This document shows, in pieces, positions 46,684-61,018 of a DNA stretch of 64,000 nucleotides. Within the stretch, counting starts at the first letter, position 1. Each line of letters opens with the position of its first letter. The translations under genes and the position numbers were made by a program. Under the pieces are notes generated by a model that was given only the letters and a program-made list of their open reading frames with translations, made no database searches and was not told the DNA's origin. This stretch comes from Penelope pileata (taxonomy: Eukaryota > Chordata > Aves > Galliformes > Cracidae), in contig WBMW01005677.1 in NCBI GenBank assembly GCA_013396635.1, positions 186,001 to 250,000 on the forward strand. Reading direction: 5' to 3'.

Positions 46684-46984
46684 CCTCTTTCCCTGGAGGA
46701 TGTGGCTTTTGTGGAGTGCCAGAAGCACCATAAACCGAGCATGGGGACAACGTCTGTGGAGCTTGGTCATGTATTGACCTCATCAGAGCTGAATATACTG
46801 CCAGATATGCACACTGTATAGCTGTGCATGTGGTGTGATGGGCGCATTCTGAATGTAGCTTTGTGTCAGGTCTAACAATCCTTCATAACATGATACAGAC
46901 CTCTTCAAGGAATTTAGTCCCCAACATAACCTTAACATGACCTTAATGGTTTGTAGCCACTTAAAGAGCAACTAGTCCATAATC

Positions 46985-47208
46985 TTAGAGGGGAGATTTG
47001 GATTGTATATAAAGAAGAAATTCTTCACTGTGAGGGTGGTGAGGCACAGGTTGCACAGGGAGCTGTGGGTGCCCCATCCCTTGAGGCGCTCAAGGCCAGG
47101 TTGGATGAGCCCTGGGCAGTCTGATTTGGTGGGGGGCACTGCCCACAGCAGGGGGTGGGGCTGGGGGGTCTTTAATATTCTTTCCATCCTAAGCTGTTCT
47201 GTGACTCT
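46985..47208 (+). mobile_element. CR1 LINE 3' fragment (+)
   Basis: The landmarks are ggggagatttggattgtata, gaagaaattcttcactgtga, gcacagggagctgtgggtgc, ggcgctcaaggccaggttgg, and an end near ctgttctgtgactct. It belongs to the same CR1 type as the 5622 copy. Confidence 0.92.
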
Positions 47209-50200
47209 TACACCATGTTATTATATTGTGTGTAAACTTATCTGTCAGTATAATACCTGCTGCTATGGATATGGATGATGTTTCAAACTGCTCCTTCATA
47301 GTGGGTGCAGCTTGCTTGAAAAGCAGTCCTGTTGAAGTGCTTTTAGATGGTGGATGTTAAGACATTACTCTCCACTCAGTTCACGCTCAAGATCTTTTCC
47401 TCAAAAATTCTGTCTAGGAACTTGAAAGAATTCTAGGACTTCTTATACACCACCTTGGGCAATTCAGATCTTCACACTGGCTGTGTGACTAGGGGGCAAC
47501 ATCTGTAGAAAACCAGGATTTAGGTTTTCTCATGGCTTGTAGGTCTGAAACAGGACCCCTTCCAGCTATTTAAAAGCAGTTAAGAATGAACAGGGATATC
47601 AAAAGTATTGTTGAGTCAGGCAGCCTGAAATCACCGTAGTGTCACCGTTAACCTTTTTGTAATACGAAAGAGATGAAGGTGCTAGTTAGGATCACACATT
47701 AATTCATAGTAGGGTACCTTGGTACCTCCTTAGACCTGAGGCTGGGGTCTGCTATCAGCTCCCCAAAGAACGGGAGGTGCACAGAGGGTTGCAGGCATCA
47801 GGTCCAGGTCTCTGCCATAACAGTTTAAAGTGCAATGCCATCTTTCAGTCTTAAAAAAATCAGACTGACCTTAGAAGAAAATCTAAATTTTGAAACAAGA
47901 CATAATATTCCCTGCCTTAAATCAGTTAAAAGGGAAACAAGGCTTTAAGTTCACCTTTTCGCTTGTTTTCAGACCACATACACAGATGAGTGGCAGGCTG
48001 TGGCCCCATGCTGTTGGCTCAACGAGCATAGCCTTTGTGTCTCTTATCACATTTAATTAAGATCTGAAAAACTTGCAGCCAACGCTTGTCACAGCTATGT
48101 TCACTTGTTATTAGCGTGTCAGTCCTTCCTGCTTAACTGGCTGCCAGTCTGAAGATCTGCAGCAAGCCTCCATCCAAAACACAGATTTTTGGATGCTGTT
48201 GGCTGTTGTCTTTTACGCCACTGCTGAGAGATGAGGTGCCCTCCCCAGTGTTCTTCATAAATATTCCTGACTGTTCCTGCCTCTGCTATTGTGTCTTGCT
48301 CGTGGAGGATTTGATTATTCATTTCTGAAAGCAATTTAAAAACATCTGGATGCAATTACCTTACTTTCAGGGCTTTTTATACTTAACCTTTTTTTTTTTT
48401 TTTGCACTTCAATCAATTTCATTCAGGCACCAGGGACTCTGGAGGACTCCTTGTTGCATGCACCCCTGCATGGATGAAATAAAACACTGGACTTTGCTTG
48501 CTGCCATAGAGCAGGCTTTATTTCAGCTTAAACCTAATTGTGCACTTGTAGCCCGTCTTGCGTGACTCCCTGTCCTCAGCTGCTTTGTTCTTCAGCCTTC
48601 CTCCTCTGTGAGCCCAGAACAGCCTCAAGATCTGGCTTGCAAAACCTTGGGTTCTGGGTGACTCCTTGAAATACCAGGGCTGGGAAGGTAGTGGCATTCT
48701 CCAAATGCTGCAGGGAACATCTTGGACACCTGTGTGTGTCCTCAGTAGCTGTTCTCATTCTTACATTCAGATTTTTTTATTTTAACTATTTAACTATTAC
48801 TTAACACATACAATAAATTGATTAAATAATGCAGGGAGGCATTTTTTTTATAAAATTACTGAGAGGTTGATACTGAAGCGTGTCCTTTCTTCATATTGAA
48901 CAGACTAGTCCAGAGAAAACGAAGAATGTTTTCACTTAAGAGATCACAAATACTTCTAACTTTCAACCGTACAAATGGTAGAAAATGAACATCTGATACA
49001 CAGCTCGTTGTCTGAAAAGTCATCACTGTTTGAAAAATATTTATCTAATGCTGCTTGGTTTTGGGAGTCTTACTTCGGTTTTTCTGTTCATGAAATTCAG
49101 TGGAGCATCTTTCCACTTAAAAAAAATATATATATTTTAATATAATCATTCTGACTGATGGAAAAATGCATCTCAAAGCACTGTATCTCTACATATGTCT
49201 ATGCACGTATTCTCAATTGCCCAGTATGTGCATGTTATAGCACACGTATGTATGCATTTCAGCTTGCTTCTAGAGGCAAAACCACGAGGAAAGCCTCTCA
49301 TCACTTCATCATCAGTTTGTGCCTTTGACACGTGCTTCTAATAAGGCAGAACTGTGCAAAGGGTTGAACACCAGATCTGCCGGAGTCAGCACCACTCCTG
49401 CTGTTAGTTTCTTGTAAGGCCAGAACGGCACCCCACGTCTCTGCACAGAATTAATGGCAATGCTGGCATCCCAGGTTTCCAGCGTGCGTTTGGGTCCAGT
49501 GCTGATGCCAAGAAATCTGTACCACCCCTTTCTGAACACTGCTCTGACTTAACTGCTTGAGAGGATCATCTCTGTTGTTAGAAATAAAGACTTGAACTAG
49601 GACTGTAAATTGACACTGCTGACGCCTTTGATATATTGCGGTAGCAATATATCTAAAACAATTTCCTTTTTTGCATAGCATGTTAATTGGAAATTTTAAT
49701 GCAACATATTAAATATGGCTGTCTAGCCTTATCTCTGGGAGGCAGAGCAAAAACTCCAGATTGAGGGTAACATAGGGCACTTTGGGAAGTGCCTGAGTTC
49801 AGGAGAAATTTGGAAAAGTACTCTTATATCAGTATAATTCTAGTTCTGGCTTCTTTTCGCTCCCTTACTCAGGTGGGAAAAGTTTTTTTGGGGGGAAGGG
49901 GAGTTGTTAGGAATGTTTTTGCTATGCATCTTAATTCCTGAGATGGTTCTGTGCAAAAGCTCATGGGAGACAGGAGAGTTTTCCCTCCTTGCTGTTTTCT
50001 GAGGCCTCAGCATCGTGCTTGCCTGTGGAATGCAGGGTACATCTGCTCCACATCAAAGCTGATTAGGCATTTCTCTACCCTCTGTTATCCTGTATTTTCA
50101 GTACATTCCCCTCTCTTTCCATAATTTTCCTTTCTTTTTTCCCTTTCTTGGCAAGCTTCAGGGTCACTGAAAAATTCGCTATTGCATGCGTTACAAAAAC

Positions 50201-53200
50201 AAAGAATCAGTCTTTGTTATTTGAGGATCATCAGAATGATTTCTGGTGAATTCTCAGCACCCCTGCATGTGGCCTGCTTTACTAATGCTGTTATTGATAT
50301 AATTTCCAATATAAATTCTCTTCATCCACTGTTTATTTTATTAGCTTTTGGTGAGCTTTGCTGCAGATGTCCAGATGGATCACAGTTTAGATTATGAGGG
50401 TACATTTAACCCTGTGACAGCAAACTTTGGACTGCAGAAAGAAAATTTTTCTTTTGTTTACAGTGCAGAAGGTGCCAAAATCCACAAAAAAGTGTGACAA
50501 TCCTCAACGAAAATTGACACATCAGCATACCACAAGACTACTAAAATGAAATGCTGTTGACTTTCCCTAACACAGCATCTTAGAAGAAATGTATGGGCTG
50601 ATTTCGGCTGTATTTTTTTGATGAGGATGGAGCCTGAGTTACTCGGACTCTAGCCTAACCTGCCTATGAAGCAGCAAGTGGCACACAGGACAGTTAAAAT
50701 GTCAGATACGTTTGTCTCCTGGTGTGCTCCTGGGTGGTGGCCCTCTGTGTTACTTGGACTGGGCACAGGGGATGACATCGTGCTGTCAGTGCTGCTGGGG
50801 CTGCACAGGGATATATAGGGATACTGAAAATTGCCCCACAGGAGTGCCAGCCAGCATTACTCCTTCCTATGGCACAGCAAAACACGTAACAGCTTTGAGC
50901 ATTGATTTTTTTTTTGCTGAGCTAGAAGCGAATTTGGCTTCTGCAACTGGCATGCAGGTGATCAGAAACGTTCTGAGCAAACTCCCTAGCAGGTTGTCCC
51001 TGCTGAAGGCTGCAGCGTGCTGGCTTGTTTTGTTCCCTGTGTTTTCCTGTGAGCCTTTCAGACCAGAATGTGGCACTGAAGCTGCAGCAGACCTATCTTT
51101 TGGTCTGCTTGTAAAACGTTCTGAGAGCATAAGGTTGTCGTCTTCTGTTCGTGTAAACCAGCTTGCTCATCCTTAACAAAGACTCAAAGGACTTTGCTAT
51201 TTGTCCCCAATTCCCTTACCTTTTATATGGATTCTGACTACCTCTGCTGGTTCACACAGCTCTGAACACCTCTATTTCTACTGATCAAGGGCCAGATCTT
51301 GCAGGGATTATGTTGCTGTGCTCAGAGGATGCATGTGGAAGGAATATGCTGTCTTGCACATGGAAGACGACAACATCAGCAAATATCAGGAAAGGATGGG
51401 AGAGAAAGATGCAACACCTTGGATTAGACTTTGGCATAGGAAACTCAAGATAAAATGCCCAGAAGGGTCAGGAGTTAGGCCTTACTTTGTCTTGCCCATT
51501 CAGGCCTTCTGATTGCTGTCTCTCTAGGCAAACAGACTTGAGCCCTGGTCTTTCTCTTCCATTTGTTACCGTTCTTGCCTGGAAAGGCCACGCACAAGCA
51601 TAACTCTTGATCAGCCTTCAGAAGCTGAGCCATTGTGGTGTGTACCATTGTAGCATTGTACAGCTGCCATGGAAGAGGGTTTTTGTGTTTCTTCTGGAAT
51701 TCATCTGTGGTGTGCTTCTTTGTAATTCTCATCTGTATTGCATTTTGTGCATCATTTTCTTGTCTGCTTTTGTTTTCAAGGAAACATAAGCACTTTGTGC
51801 CACCACATACTTTTCCTGTGTATCGTTACAGCAGCAGTAGCTGGTGGATTCCACAGCATCCTCTGCATCCATCTCCTCTGTATTCCTTACTCCTTTGCCT
51901 CTGACCTTGGAGAAAATAAACCCTCCAGCTTTCCTTTGCCCATGAAAAAGTCATTTTGATTTTAATTTGCTTTTTAGATTGCTCTGCTTTCCATCCAATG
52001 CTGGCTTTACAGAGCACAAATAGTTAGAATATGCCATCTATGGGCCTGAGGAAGGCTTGCAAGCTTTAATAATTGATTACATAAGGCAGCCCATCTATTT
52101 AAAGAGGGAATCAAGCTATATACTTCATTAAAGAAGTAATGGTAATCATTTGAAAGCATCTCTCAGCTCTCATCTCAAAACGCTCCCATTCTTAACACAG
52201 AACTGCATGGCACACAACTGCTTCCTGCTAAGAAGCAGGTATTGATCGTATCCTATTCAACAGCACTTTACAGCAGGAAAAGAAAGGGAGAGCAGAGGGA
52301 AACAAAACTTGTCTGAAGCTTTTCGTTTTTTTTTTTTTTTTGTCGGTAAACCTCAGTGTGCTATTCATATGGAGTAGCGGCTGACTTCACTGCCATTAAT
52401 GTCCTGGCTGCTGAGCCAGCCTAAGCTCACCTCAGACCAGAGCTGTCCTCCCTATTACTCCCCTCAATGTCATGTTCAGAGATAAATAAGGCTCGTTTGG
52501 CTGGTAGAACCTCTCTAAGCTGAATGGCAATTTGTTTGGTAACAGAAGGTTGGAAGAAGATGTTAAGTACAGCTAGCAGGTGGTCTGTGCAAGCAAACCT
52601 TTTCTCAGAAGTGCCCTGAATGATGAGCAGTGAGATGTCTCGGTAACAATGATTATCCAAATCTGGTTGGCTGTGGGATGTTTACAAGGGGAAGTGGGCA
52701 GGTTCACGGTGTTTCCTGCTGGCAATTCCCAGGGATCGGGATAGCAGGATCTGGCCTGGAGCCAAAGTGCACCTTAGGCTTAAGGTAAGCTGCGAGGCAG
52801 CGGAGAGCAGAGGCTTCCATGTGTGTCAGCTAGTTGGCACTCCACATAGTTCATGGTTTGTTATCCATGCGCATGCTTTTAGCCCAAGGGAACTGGAGTT
52901 AGCTATCATTGAGGAACAGTTAAATCATCAGCTCAAGTTGCGTGAAATTTGTCTTGGGCTTCAAGCAGGCAGAGGGAGGCTGGCTCTGCAGGAGCAGGGG
53001 CTGTGGTGAGCTGGTGTCTCCTCGAAACCCTCATGGCTGGGCAGCCCATCTCTGGTGTCAGCCATGCATGCCCATCAGCAGGGACACGACGTGGATCAGC
53101 AGAAAGTGGTTTGTCTCGCAGCTTGTGTAATCGCCACCAGGAATGGACCCAGTGAGACAGCAACTCTATCAGACAAATTTGGAGCCCTCAGTGCAGGCCC

Positions 53201-56200
53201 TGAGATCTATATTTAGCATCATCTGACAAATGCAGGGACATTGTCTGTCCAGCACCTCTCAATGGAAGCAACTTACTTAGTTTTTTAAGCATCCTAGGCA
53301 TTCAAATCAAAGGGGACAGCTGTTGTGGCCTCCTCAGAGGTTGTCTATCAACAGCATGTCAAGCAAAGCATTTCCAAGAACAACCTGATAGCTTTACTTT
53401 ATGGCTTGCCTTAAGCCTTGCAGCTTGTTCACTGGTGCCAGAAAAGTCATTCCCAGAACAGAAACAGGCACAGAATTCTCCAGATCCTCATGTGGAGCAA
53501 TAACGTTGAAAATACATATCTTAAAAAGTTGTACACAGCCATATGGTAGAAAATGCAACCAAGTCATGAAATAACCACTGGCAGGCACTTGGCGGTAGAC
53601 ACAAGACACCAAGAATAAACAAGAGAAGAGCCCCAGGACAGAGGCGCTCAACCTGCCCATGCCACAGGCATGAACATCTCTGAGTTAGATCTGCTGCCAT
53701 CCTCCTGACTAAGGCTCACTCTCACCGACCTGCTGGTGTGGCTCACTGGGTGCTCTCTCAGGGCAGAGGCGGTGCCAAGCCCTGATGTCCCCCACAGGGT
53801 TCTCAGTTATCCTTCACAGTGATGCTGTTGTTGAGTCAGTGGTCTGGAGAAATACTGAGTGAGTCAGTTTTAGACGTCAAGGGAAAGGCCAAGGGTGAAA
53901 GGGGGAGGTTTCAATACATGTGAGAGGTTTCTATAAATGAAGAGTTAATCTACAGGGGGCAGCTTGCTTACCAAAGATGTGACTGCCTTGCAACTTCTTA
54001 CAGCTTATCTGTCATCTTCAACATGCTGCTACCTCCCTTCACGTCCCCAGATGCTGGCAATGTCTAAATCGTGCTGACTTTCTGCAAAGCCTCTTACTCA
54101 GCTCATATGCATATCCAAATATTCCAGCTTTCTCTAATCTTTTGGACAGCTGGAAGTTCTCCTCTTGGCTCATATTACTTTCATTGTATCCCTACCCTGG
54201 CTCCTACTTCTCAACGACATCAAATACCTAGATTTTCAAAGCTCTTTCATAAATAAAGGAAGGATCTAGTTTCCCTCTCTGGCTACAGATATTCTTGAAG
54301 GTCCTCAGTCCTGGGTTCTGCAGCTTTTTGCAGAGCTGCTGAGAAGGATGTGGTCATTCACTGCTCAGAAATTGAAAACCTGAAAGACTAAAATGATAGT
54401 AGCTGCACTAATATCAGTGCCAGCACTGACCTGCCAGCCCCTTCCTCATAGCATTTTTTTCATTCCTGTAAAGGCTGTTACCATCACACCAAAGAGCAAG
54501 CTGCAGCTTCTCAAGGAACTCCAGGGATGACCACAGCAAGTCCCCTCTGAGCTGTGCGCGCCCTCCCCTCTTGTCTTTCTCCAAGGGTAATTCACAAAAG
54601 GAGGCAAGAAGGTCCAAGGAGGATCTCGGGATCTATCACAGCAGTCGCCATTGACTGTTTGCTCGGATCTGTGACTTGTGAGCCATGCATTTGACTTGAA
54701 ACAACACTGAAACTTCCCCAGCAGCAGAGCTGCGAGGGATGGATGTCATGCCGTCACTGTGCTGTGTGATTTGTGCTCCAGCTCAGCACCAGCCTGCGCT
54801 CCTGCAGAAGCCAGAATCTAACTGGCTGAAAGGGTTCCCCAAGTACCAGCTCCAGCTTCCCCTTTTTTATTCAAAATTCATTAGGTTGGCTAATTAGCTG
54901 CAAAACTCTACTTTATACATCGGTGTGGTTGCTAGAAGTGATGGCTATGGCATTCCTGTTCGTTTCTGTTATTCCAGGTGCATAGGGGTAAATGTTAGTA
55001 CTTGGGTTTCATTCACAGATAAATATATTTCTGACACATCTATCTGAAGTAACCATCCCAGAATTTAAGTTTCCTTTTGCTTAAGGCTAGTATTTTTCCT
55101 GTGGGTTGTTTTAAGAACACTGAAGGGGCAGAGTCATAGTTTGATAGGTATTGTAACCTTTCCAGAGGCAGGAATTAGGTATGATCCTACAAGTGTGCTT
55201 TTAGAGGGGTTACAGGAAGGCATAAATGAACAGATAAAATAAATTTTAAAAAAAGCTAAGGTTTGAGACACTGAAGACTTTTCCCCAGTGGCCCACCTGC
55301 ATTCACTCTCCATGCATCGTTCCAGATGTATGCCCTAAGTCCGATACGTGTAAAACATAAATCGAAACCATATGCTGCGAGCTGTTGGGCTTGACAGTCT
55401 AAAACATCCAAGAGACCACAGGACAGAAATCTCATTACAGCCTGATGGCTGTTGTGCAAATGCTTCAAGTTCATATTTTATCCTGACTCTAATGATCGGG
55501 GACGTCGGATTGGGAGCAGAGCGCTCATGTTTCATCCACTTGGCAGGAGATGGCTGTGCATTGAGGCGCGTTCAGCGCTCACGCGTTTTGCTGCTTGATC
55601 TGTGGCTTGCTCTATTCTCCCAACACGTTGTGGCGAACACAAGAGAAATGCAGCATTTCCAGCTGGCCAAGCACACAGCTGATGAAACTGCAGTTGATTA
55701 AAAGAGCAGTTTTTGGGCATGCAAAGCAATTAACGCATTTGTGAGGGTGATGGAAGGAATAATAGTGGCTGGGACATGGAGTCCCCACGGAGCCACCCAT
55801 GGCTCTCCCCTCTTCCACTCCCACATTGGCTCTTCCTGGGACATGGAAAGGGAGATGTGAAATGGGGAGTTTAGGGCACTACTGCACATGATGATTTGTT
55901 TTCATCTGTTTAGACATGTGGCCTCTCTTACTTTACAGTTAAGAAATGTGGTTAGACGGTGCTTGCCACCTAACTCCAGGCAAGCTCTCACACCTTCCTT
56001 TGTTATTTCTAGATGAATAAAACAGTGGAAACACTGGCATATGCGGAGGGATTATGCATAACTTGAGACTTCAGAAGAGCTGTGTCTTCATCTGTTCTTT
56101 ATGGAGGAGTCGTTTTTCTGCTTTGGAAGCCCTTAGATATCCCTTCCTCGAGGCTCAGTGGATCCAGGTGGTGCCCAGGGTCTCCCTCCACCTCTGTGCT

Positions 56201-58164
56201 GGGTTCTCCATCTGCTCAGTAAGTTTACCAGGTGCCAGAAACTTCAAATTGTCGCGTATCCTTAGGATGATAGGCATTGCCTGTAGCAAGTGCACCTCCT
56301 CCTGAGAAGGAAGCTTCCCACTTTGCCAGTTTTTTCTCCACCCTTCCTTCCCACACTGCAGTGCCTGAGCTGGAGCTGCCCCACAGAGCCCAGTTTAAGA
56401 GCTTGCACTGTACTTGGTGATGGACACCTCCAAGCTCCTTCCATACACCAGTGCAAGTCCGTCACAGGGTAAAGGATGAAGGCTTGTGCCACAGCTTTGC
56501 AATAAAGCTCCACTTAGTAGAGGCTGTATGTCCCAACAAAGTCAAGAAGAAACATCCTAAGAGTTGTTTAGCTACTTGTGTTTGTTTACAGAGGAAAAAC
56601 ACCAGTCTTCACCAACATGTAACAAAGTGCAGTAGGTTTTTCAGGGACACAGCTGCAGTGACGTGGATAGAAAGTATCAGAGTGGGCGAAGTAGAGTAAC
56701 TTCAATCTCAGAGGAAGAACGCTAGGCCAAGTGCCTATTTGAAATTAACAGTAATGTTGGTTGAAAAATCTCTTCAAGACATCAGAAAAGAGGGTCTGGC
56801 ACAGAATGTCTGCCAGATCAGATTTCACCTCTGAGCAGGAAGGTTGTTTTGGATTTAAAAGGATGGCCCGTACTAAGATGGGAACCCAGATACCCTTCAA
56901 AAACATAGAGCTACCTTTTGCTCCCACTCTTGCAAAAAGTTGGCAGGTGGGAACCTTTGTGCAAGACGTGCCCAGCACTCTCCTCCCTCAGGCCACAAGT
57001 GCGCAGGGCTGGTGGAGACAGGAATTCCTCTGTCATGTCTGAAGACGTGAGGCTCCTGGAATTCGCATCCTCCCCAAGCCTGCTTTAGCTCACTGCCCTG
57101 GCATCTCGGCACCCGCCTCCTGTCCAGGAGATAAGAGTGCCTTCACAGAATCAGTTTTGCAATTACCCACCTTCTAGGTTTTCTTTCCCTGACCTTTAAA
57201 GGGATGCACCGATTACTGCCTTTGTGCAAGAGACAGGCTTTCTGAGAGGTGGCTGCTTCAAAGGAGCAAGTATGGTCTTCTCGTAAATACCATGTCAGGC
57301 CCATGTAAATTGCATCTTATTTATAACAGTCCTAATGCACACCGTGGAGGCCAGGGCCAGTGTTGCACAAGAATATTAATCTAAAGCATTGCAGAACTCT
57401 GAGTGAGGTAGATAGCTGCATTTTTTTTGAGCAAGCTGCATAGCAGTTGTTGACTTTAGCTTTCCCTCAAGTTTCATAAAGCGTTTTAAACTATTCAGTG
57501 CTCAGAAGGTGATGACGAATTATTACAGATGAGCAGCCTGTGAATTATTTGTTAAGCATTTCGTTTTGGCACTCAAAACCCAAACTGGACACCTAGGAAT
57601 GAGGACAGAAAACTGTTTTGTGATGTTAAGCATATCACTTTGTCCCTATATGCACTTAGACAAATATTTGAAGCCTCCTTCAAAACCTTTTCAGTCCGCG
57701 TGTCCCCACAGGACTCACCTGGACTGAACAGAAAACAGTTTCTGTAATGAAATCTTAAAGTGTACCTCGCATTAATAGATTAGAGCTGCATATTTTATGC
57801 TTAGTAGAAGCAAAGAAAACAGCTCAACTTTTTTTTTTTTTTNTGGGTGCTTTTTGGCATTCTTACAGGCCTGAATGCTTCTCGAAAATCTGGCCCTAAG
57901 ACTCTTGGTGGAAGCAATAGAGATTCCTGCTCTGTGTGCTTAAGACAAGAAAATAAACAAGGTCTGTTCTGTCATCAGCAGACTGAAACAAAATTGATAG
58001 CATTTGCTAAATCCTGAGGCGAAAGCTGGTATACCAGTACCAAATACAGGAAGAAAAAACAGTTAATGACCAAGCTGCACAGCACTTATTTCACTGTGCT
58101 TTAGGGAAAGGTGCACATAGCCAGGCCTTAGTCTAAAAACCTCCGACGTAGTACACACTGCTCT
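47209..58164. other. Long intergenic stretch without a recognised gene
   Basis: No repeat family, RNA gene or credible exon is recognised over 11 kb. A, T and AT homopolymer runs occur near 48390, 49120, 50910 and 52330, and a T run with a single N lies at 57831-57843. The open frames are all below about 155 codons and lack domains. Confidence 0.55.
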
Positions 58165-58755
58165 TAGAACCATAGAACATCCCAAGCTGGAAGGAACCAA
58201 TAGGATCGCCAAGTCCAACTCCTGGCTCTACATGGGACCACCCAAAATTCAAACCCTTTATTTGAGAGAGGTGTCCAAATGCTCCCTGAACTCCGGCAGC
58301 TTGGGGCCATGTCCACTGCCCTGGGCAGCCTGTGCCAGGGCCCGACCACCCTCTGGTGAAGAACCTTTCCCTAACACCCAACCTGACCTCCCCTGACACA
58401 GCTCCATGCTGTTCCCTTGGGCCCTGTCGCTGCCACCAGAGAGCAGAGCTCAGCGCTGCCCCTCTGCTCCCCTCGTGAGGAAGCTGTAGGCCGCCATGAG
58501 GCCTCCCCTCAGCCTCCTCTGCTCTGGGCTGAGCAAACCAAGGGACCTCAGCCACCTGTCATACACCTCTGGACAGCCCTCTGGACTGTTCACCAGCTTT
58601 GTAGCCTTTCTTTGGACGTTCTCTAATAATTGTCTGTCCTTCTTATCACGCGGTGCCCAAACCTGCACACTGTGCTCGAGGTGAGGCCGCACAGAGCAGA
58701 GCAGGACAATCCCTTCCCTCGACCGGCTGGCAGTGCCGTGCTTCATCTGACACGT
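58165..58755 (-). mobile_element. CR1 LINE 3' fragment with reverse-transcriptase C-terminus (-)
   Basis: This is the longest CR1 copy in the window. Its 3' end, the inverse of agaaccatagaacatcccaa, is at the left. The right half, read on the minus strand, still translates to the CR1 ORF2 C-terminal pattern: RPHLEHSVQVWAP, then KKDRQLLENVQRKATKLV, then LRSLGLLSPEQRRLRGGL. The element is 5'-truncated and cannot be autonomous. Confidence 0.93.
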
Positions 58756-59204
58756 TCCGGTGGTGTTTATCAAGGCACGGTGGTGGGAATGACACTTGAT
58801 GCTGAGCTTCCACTTTCAGACCTTCTGACTCTCCTAAATAGCAGCCACAGTCCCTCTGTTATTTTGGTTGGATATAAATATCAATTCTTCTTGGTAATGG
58901 AAGTGTTTTAAAAACAGTAGCTCCTCCAAGAGATTTCCCATGGCTGGAGTGCCAGCTTGCCTGAGAGTAAGTGTAACAGTGTTGTGAAAAACTGCTTTTC
59001 TTAGGCACTTTTCAGAAGGGTGGAATAAATCAGAACCGGCAAAGGGATATTACAGAGCCAGTGCACAAGAGTGAAAAGCCAGACTCATTCAGCATTTAGC
59101 CTTCACTGAGCTGTTTCTCCTTTCTCTGGCAAGATAAAGTGCTTTGCAGTGCTGTATCGACCCTCCCATGAATAACCCAGAAAGCTGCACTATCTGCTGA
59201 GCCC

Positions 59205-59285
59205 GGAGGTAACTTCATTAGTACTCATCACGTCTTATTTGAATTACACAAATGGCTGGGTGTTTAAATTACGGGAAGACTTTGT
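59205..59285. promoter_or_regulatory. Candidate conserved non-coding block
   Basis: The block ttcattagtactcatcacgt with tgaattacac and gtttaaattacgg is AT-rich and unique. The assignment is by composition only. Confidence 0.15.
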
Positions 59286-60928
59286 GTTCAAGAGTTTCCG
59301 CATCATGCTGAGGCCTGGGGAAAAAAAGTCAGGTTTGACACATAATAAGGATTGATGTGCTACTTCAAATGGCGGTCTTACTGGAAAGGAAGGAACTTCC
59401 ACAGGAAGAGCAAGGGAAATTATACAGGAATCAATAAAGGTAGCTAAAAATAGTGTTTGACTTTTCTTCCATGTGAATCAAAATGCCCTGCGTAAGGGAT
59501 GCACGTGCTATATCTTGGCTGGTACATCCAGACTGCTACTCCTGGTGTACAGGTTGTCAGGATTTCCTCAAAGGTACCATGGGCAGAGAGAGGCATCTCT
59601 AGAGGATTGTTCATCCCACCTACCTAAGGAGCTGCCAGCATAAAAACAGAGAGCACTGTAGAGCCTACTATTTCTCTAATTAACATTAGCTTCACATGCT
59701 TAAAGTCAAGCATGTGCTTAATTACTTTCCCGGAGAGAGCGTGGAGAGCTGAGCACCTGGCGGGACTGAACTACTAGCTTGGAGGAAAGCAAAGAAATGG
59801 GCAAATATTCTGGATGAACCTGACAAGCAAAATGGGAAAATGGGGAGAGCTTGCCTGCAAGAATGACTAAGTTGTAGGCTCAAGAAGTGTAATAGGTCCC
59901 AGGAGAGAGAACATGATTAGTCAGGCAATTTACAGGTAATATGCTTTCATCATTTTCTATTTAGCATTAATTTTCTAAAACACCAGGCAGGAGCTTGCTC
60001 AAAGGGGAGGAGAGAGGCAGCTGATGGGGCTGTGGCAACGTGGGGCAGGGAGCTCTGCAGCCTCCCTTGTTTCAGCATCACTGCTGTTAGTGAAGGGGCT
60101 GACATTGAGTGGAGCAAATGTCAGGGCCGGTGATGGGTGTGTGGCTGCCATCTGGCAGGGAAGGGGTGTCACCCCACTTTCTTCACGTTTGGGAGGTTCT
60201 TAGCATTTCTACACCATGGTTGCTCTTGTATCTGCCTAGCCAAGTCGATCTATCAGTTAGGTTTGTTTAAAGCCTGTGTTTACATGAACACTGCTAAAGA
60301 ACAATAGATTGTATGATTGAGGAATACTTTAGCACCAAAGGGCCTTCTGCAAAACATGAGAAAAGATTGGGCAAAATTAAAGAGGTTTTTGTTTCTAAGA
60401 CACCTTTTAAGCCTATTACGCAAACTTTCCTCAGGGCTTTCTATACTCCTTTATGGGGTTTGTGTGAATAGACTGAGAGCAGTACAAGGCCCCAAATTTG
60501 AAGATTATGGCCCATAACAAGTCACAGAAAGTTTTTAACATTGCCCCTGTTAATCAGCACCAGATAAACATGTGCAAGAAATAATACCCTCCCTGCATGC
60601 CCCCACCTCCAGCCTTCCCATCTTGCAAACAAAAATCTGCAAGAGCCAACAGATCTGTTCTGGCTTGTTTTATTTCACTTTATGTTTATTAAAATGCTGT
60701 GTTTGCAGTTTATGTTTCTTGGCACACTTCTATTTCAACGACATTTAAACAAGAACAGCAGATTGGCTGAGAGGGTAGCTCATTTCATTTGGAGTTTTGG
60801 AATGATCCTGTGTAGTCTCATAGTCATGGACTGTATTATCTGTGCCCTTCATTTGCTTTTGTTTTACTTTGGACAGTGAAAACAAGCTCAGCTGTTTCAC
60901 TTTGTTCTCTACTTGTTTCTGCTTTCAG

Positions 60929-61018
60929 TTTCTCAAGTACCAGAGGGACAAATACAGAAACATCCAAGTAAATCTACCAGAAGCAAATGTTTACAACCCA
61001 AAAGAATCGTCTACGTGA
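60929..61018 (+). other. Possible terminal coding exon of an unidentified gene
   Basis: A strong acceptor (a pyrimidine-rich stretch ending gctttcag at 60928) is followed by 29 open codons reading FLKYQRDKYRN, IQVNLPEANV and YNPKESST, then TGA at 61016. The charged, unbiased composition looks like real protein, possibly a C-terminal tail. I do not recognise the gene, and no partner exon is evident upstream. Confidence 0.25.

Larger units (their letters stand above)
28867..46980. other. Long intergenic stretch without a recognised gene
   Basis: There is no CR1 and no credible coding exon in these 18 kb. The stretch holds a single N at 30163, A/T homopolymers (34360s, 36135s), short AT repeats near 39725, AT-rich regulatory-looking blocks near 31.7, 34.4, 36.5 and 43.8 kb, an (AGC)n run at 46667, and one unusually long minus-strand open frame at 45958-46770. 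Confidence 0.6.

Noticed and set aside
53394..53660. Minus-strand 88-codon frame with a signal-peptide-like N-terminus
   Set aside because: The hydrophobic start could be chance. There is no splice structure, promoter or recognised family.
60682..60879. Hydrophobic 65-codon plus-strand frame just before the exon-like segment at 60929
   Set aside because: It ends in a stop with no usable donor, and the hydrophobicity follows from T-rich sequence. I do not join it to the downstream segment.
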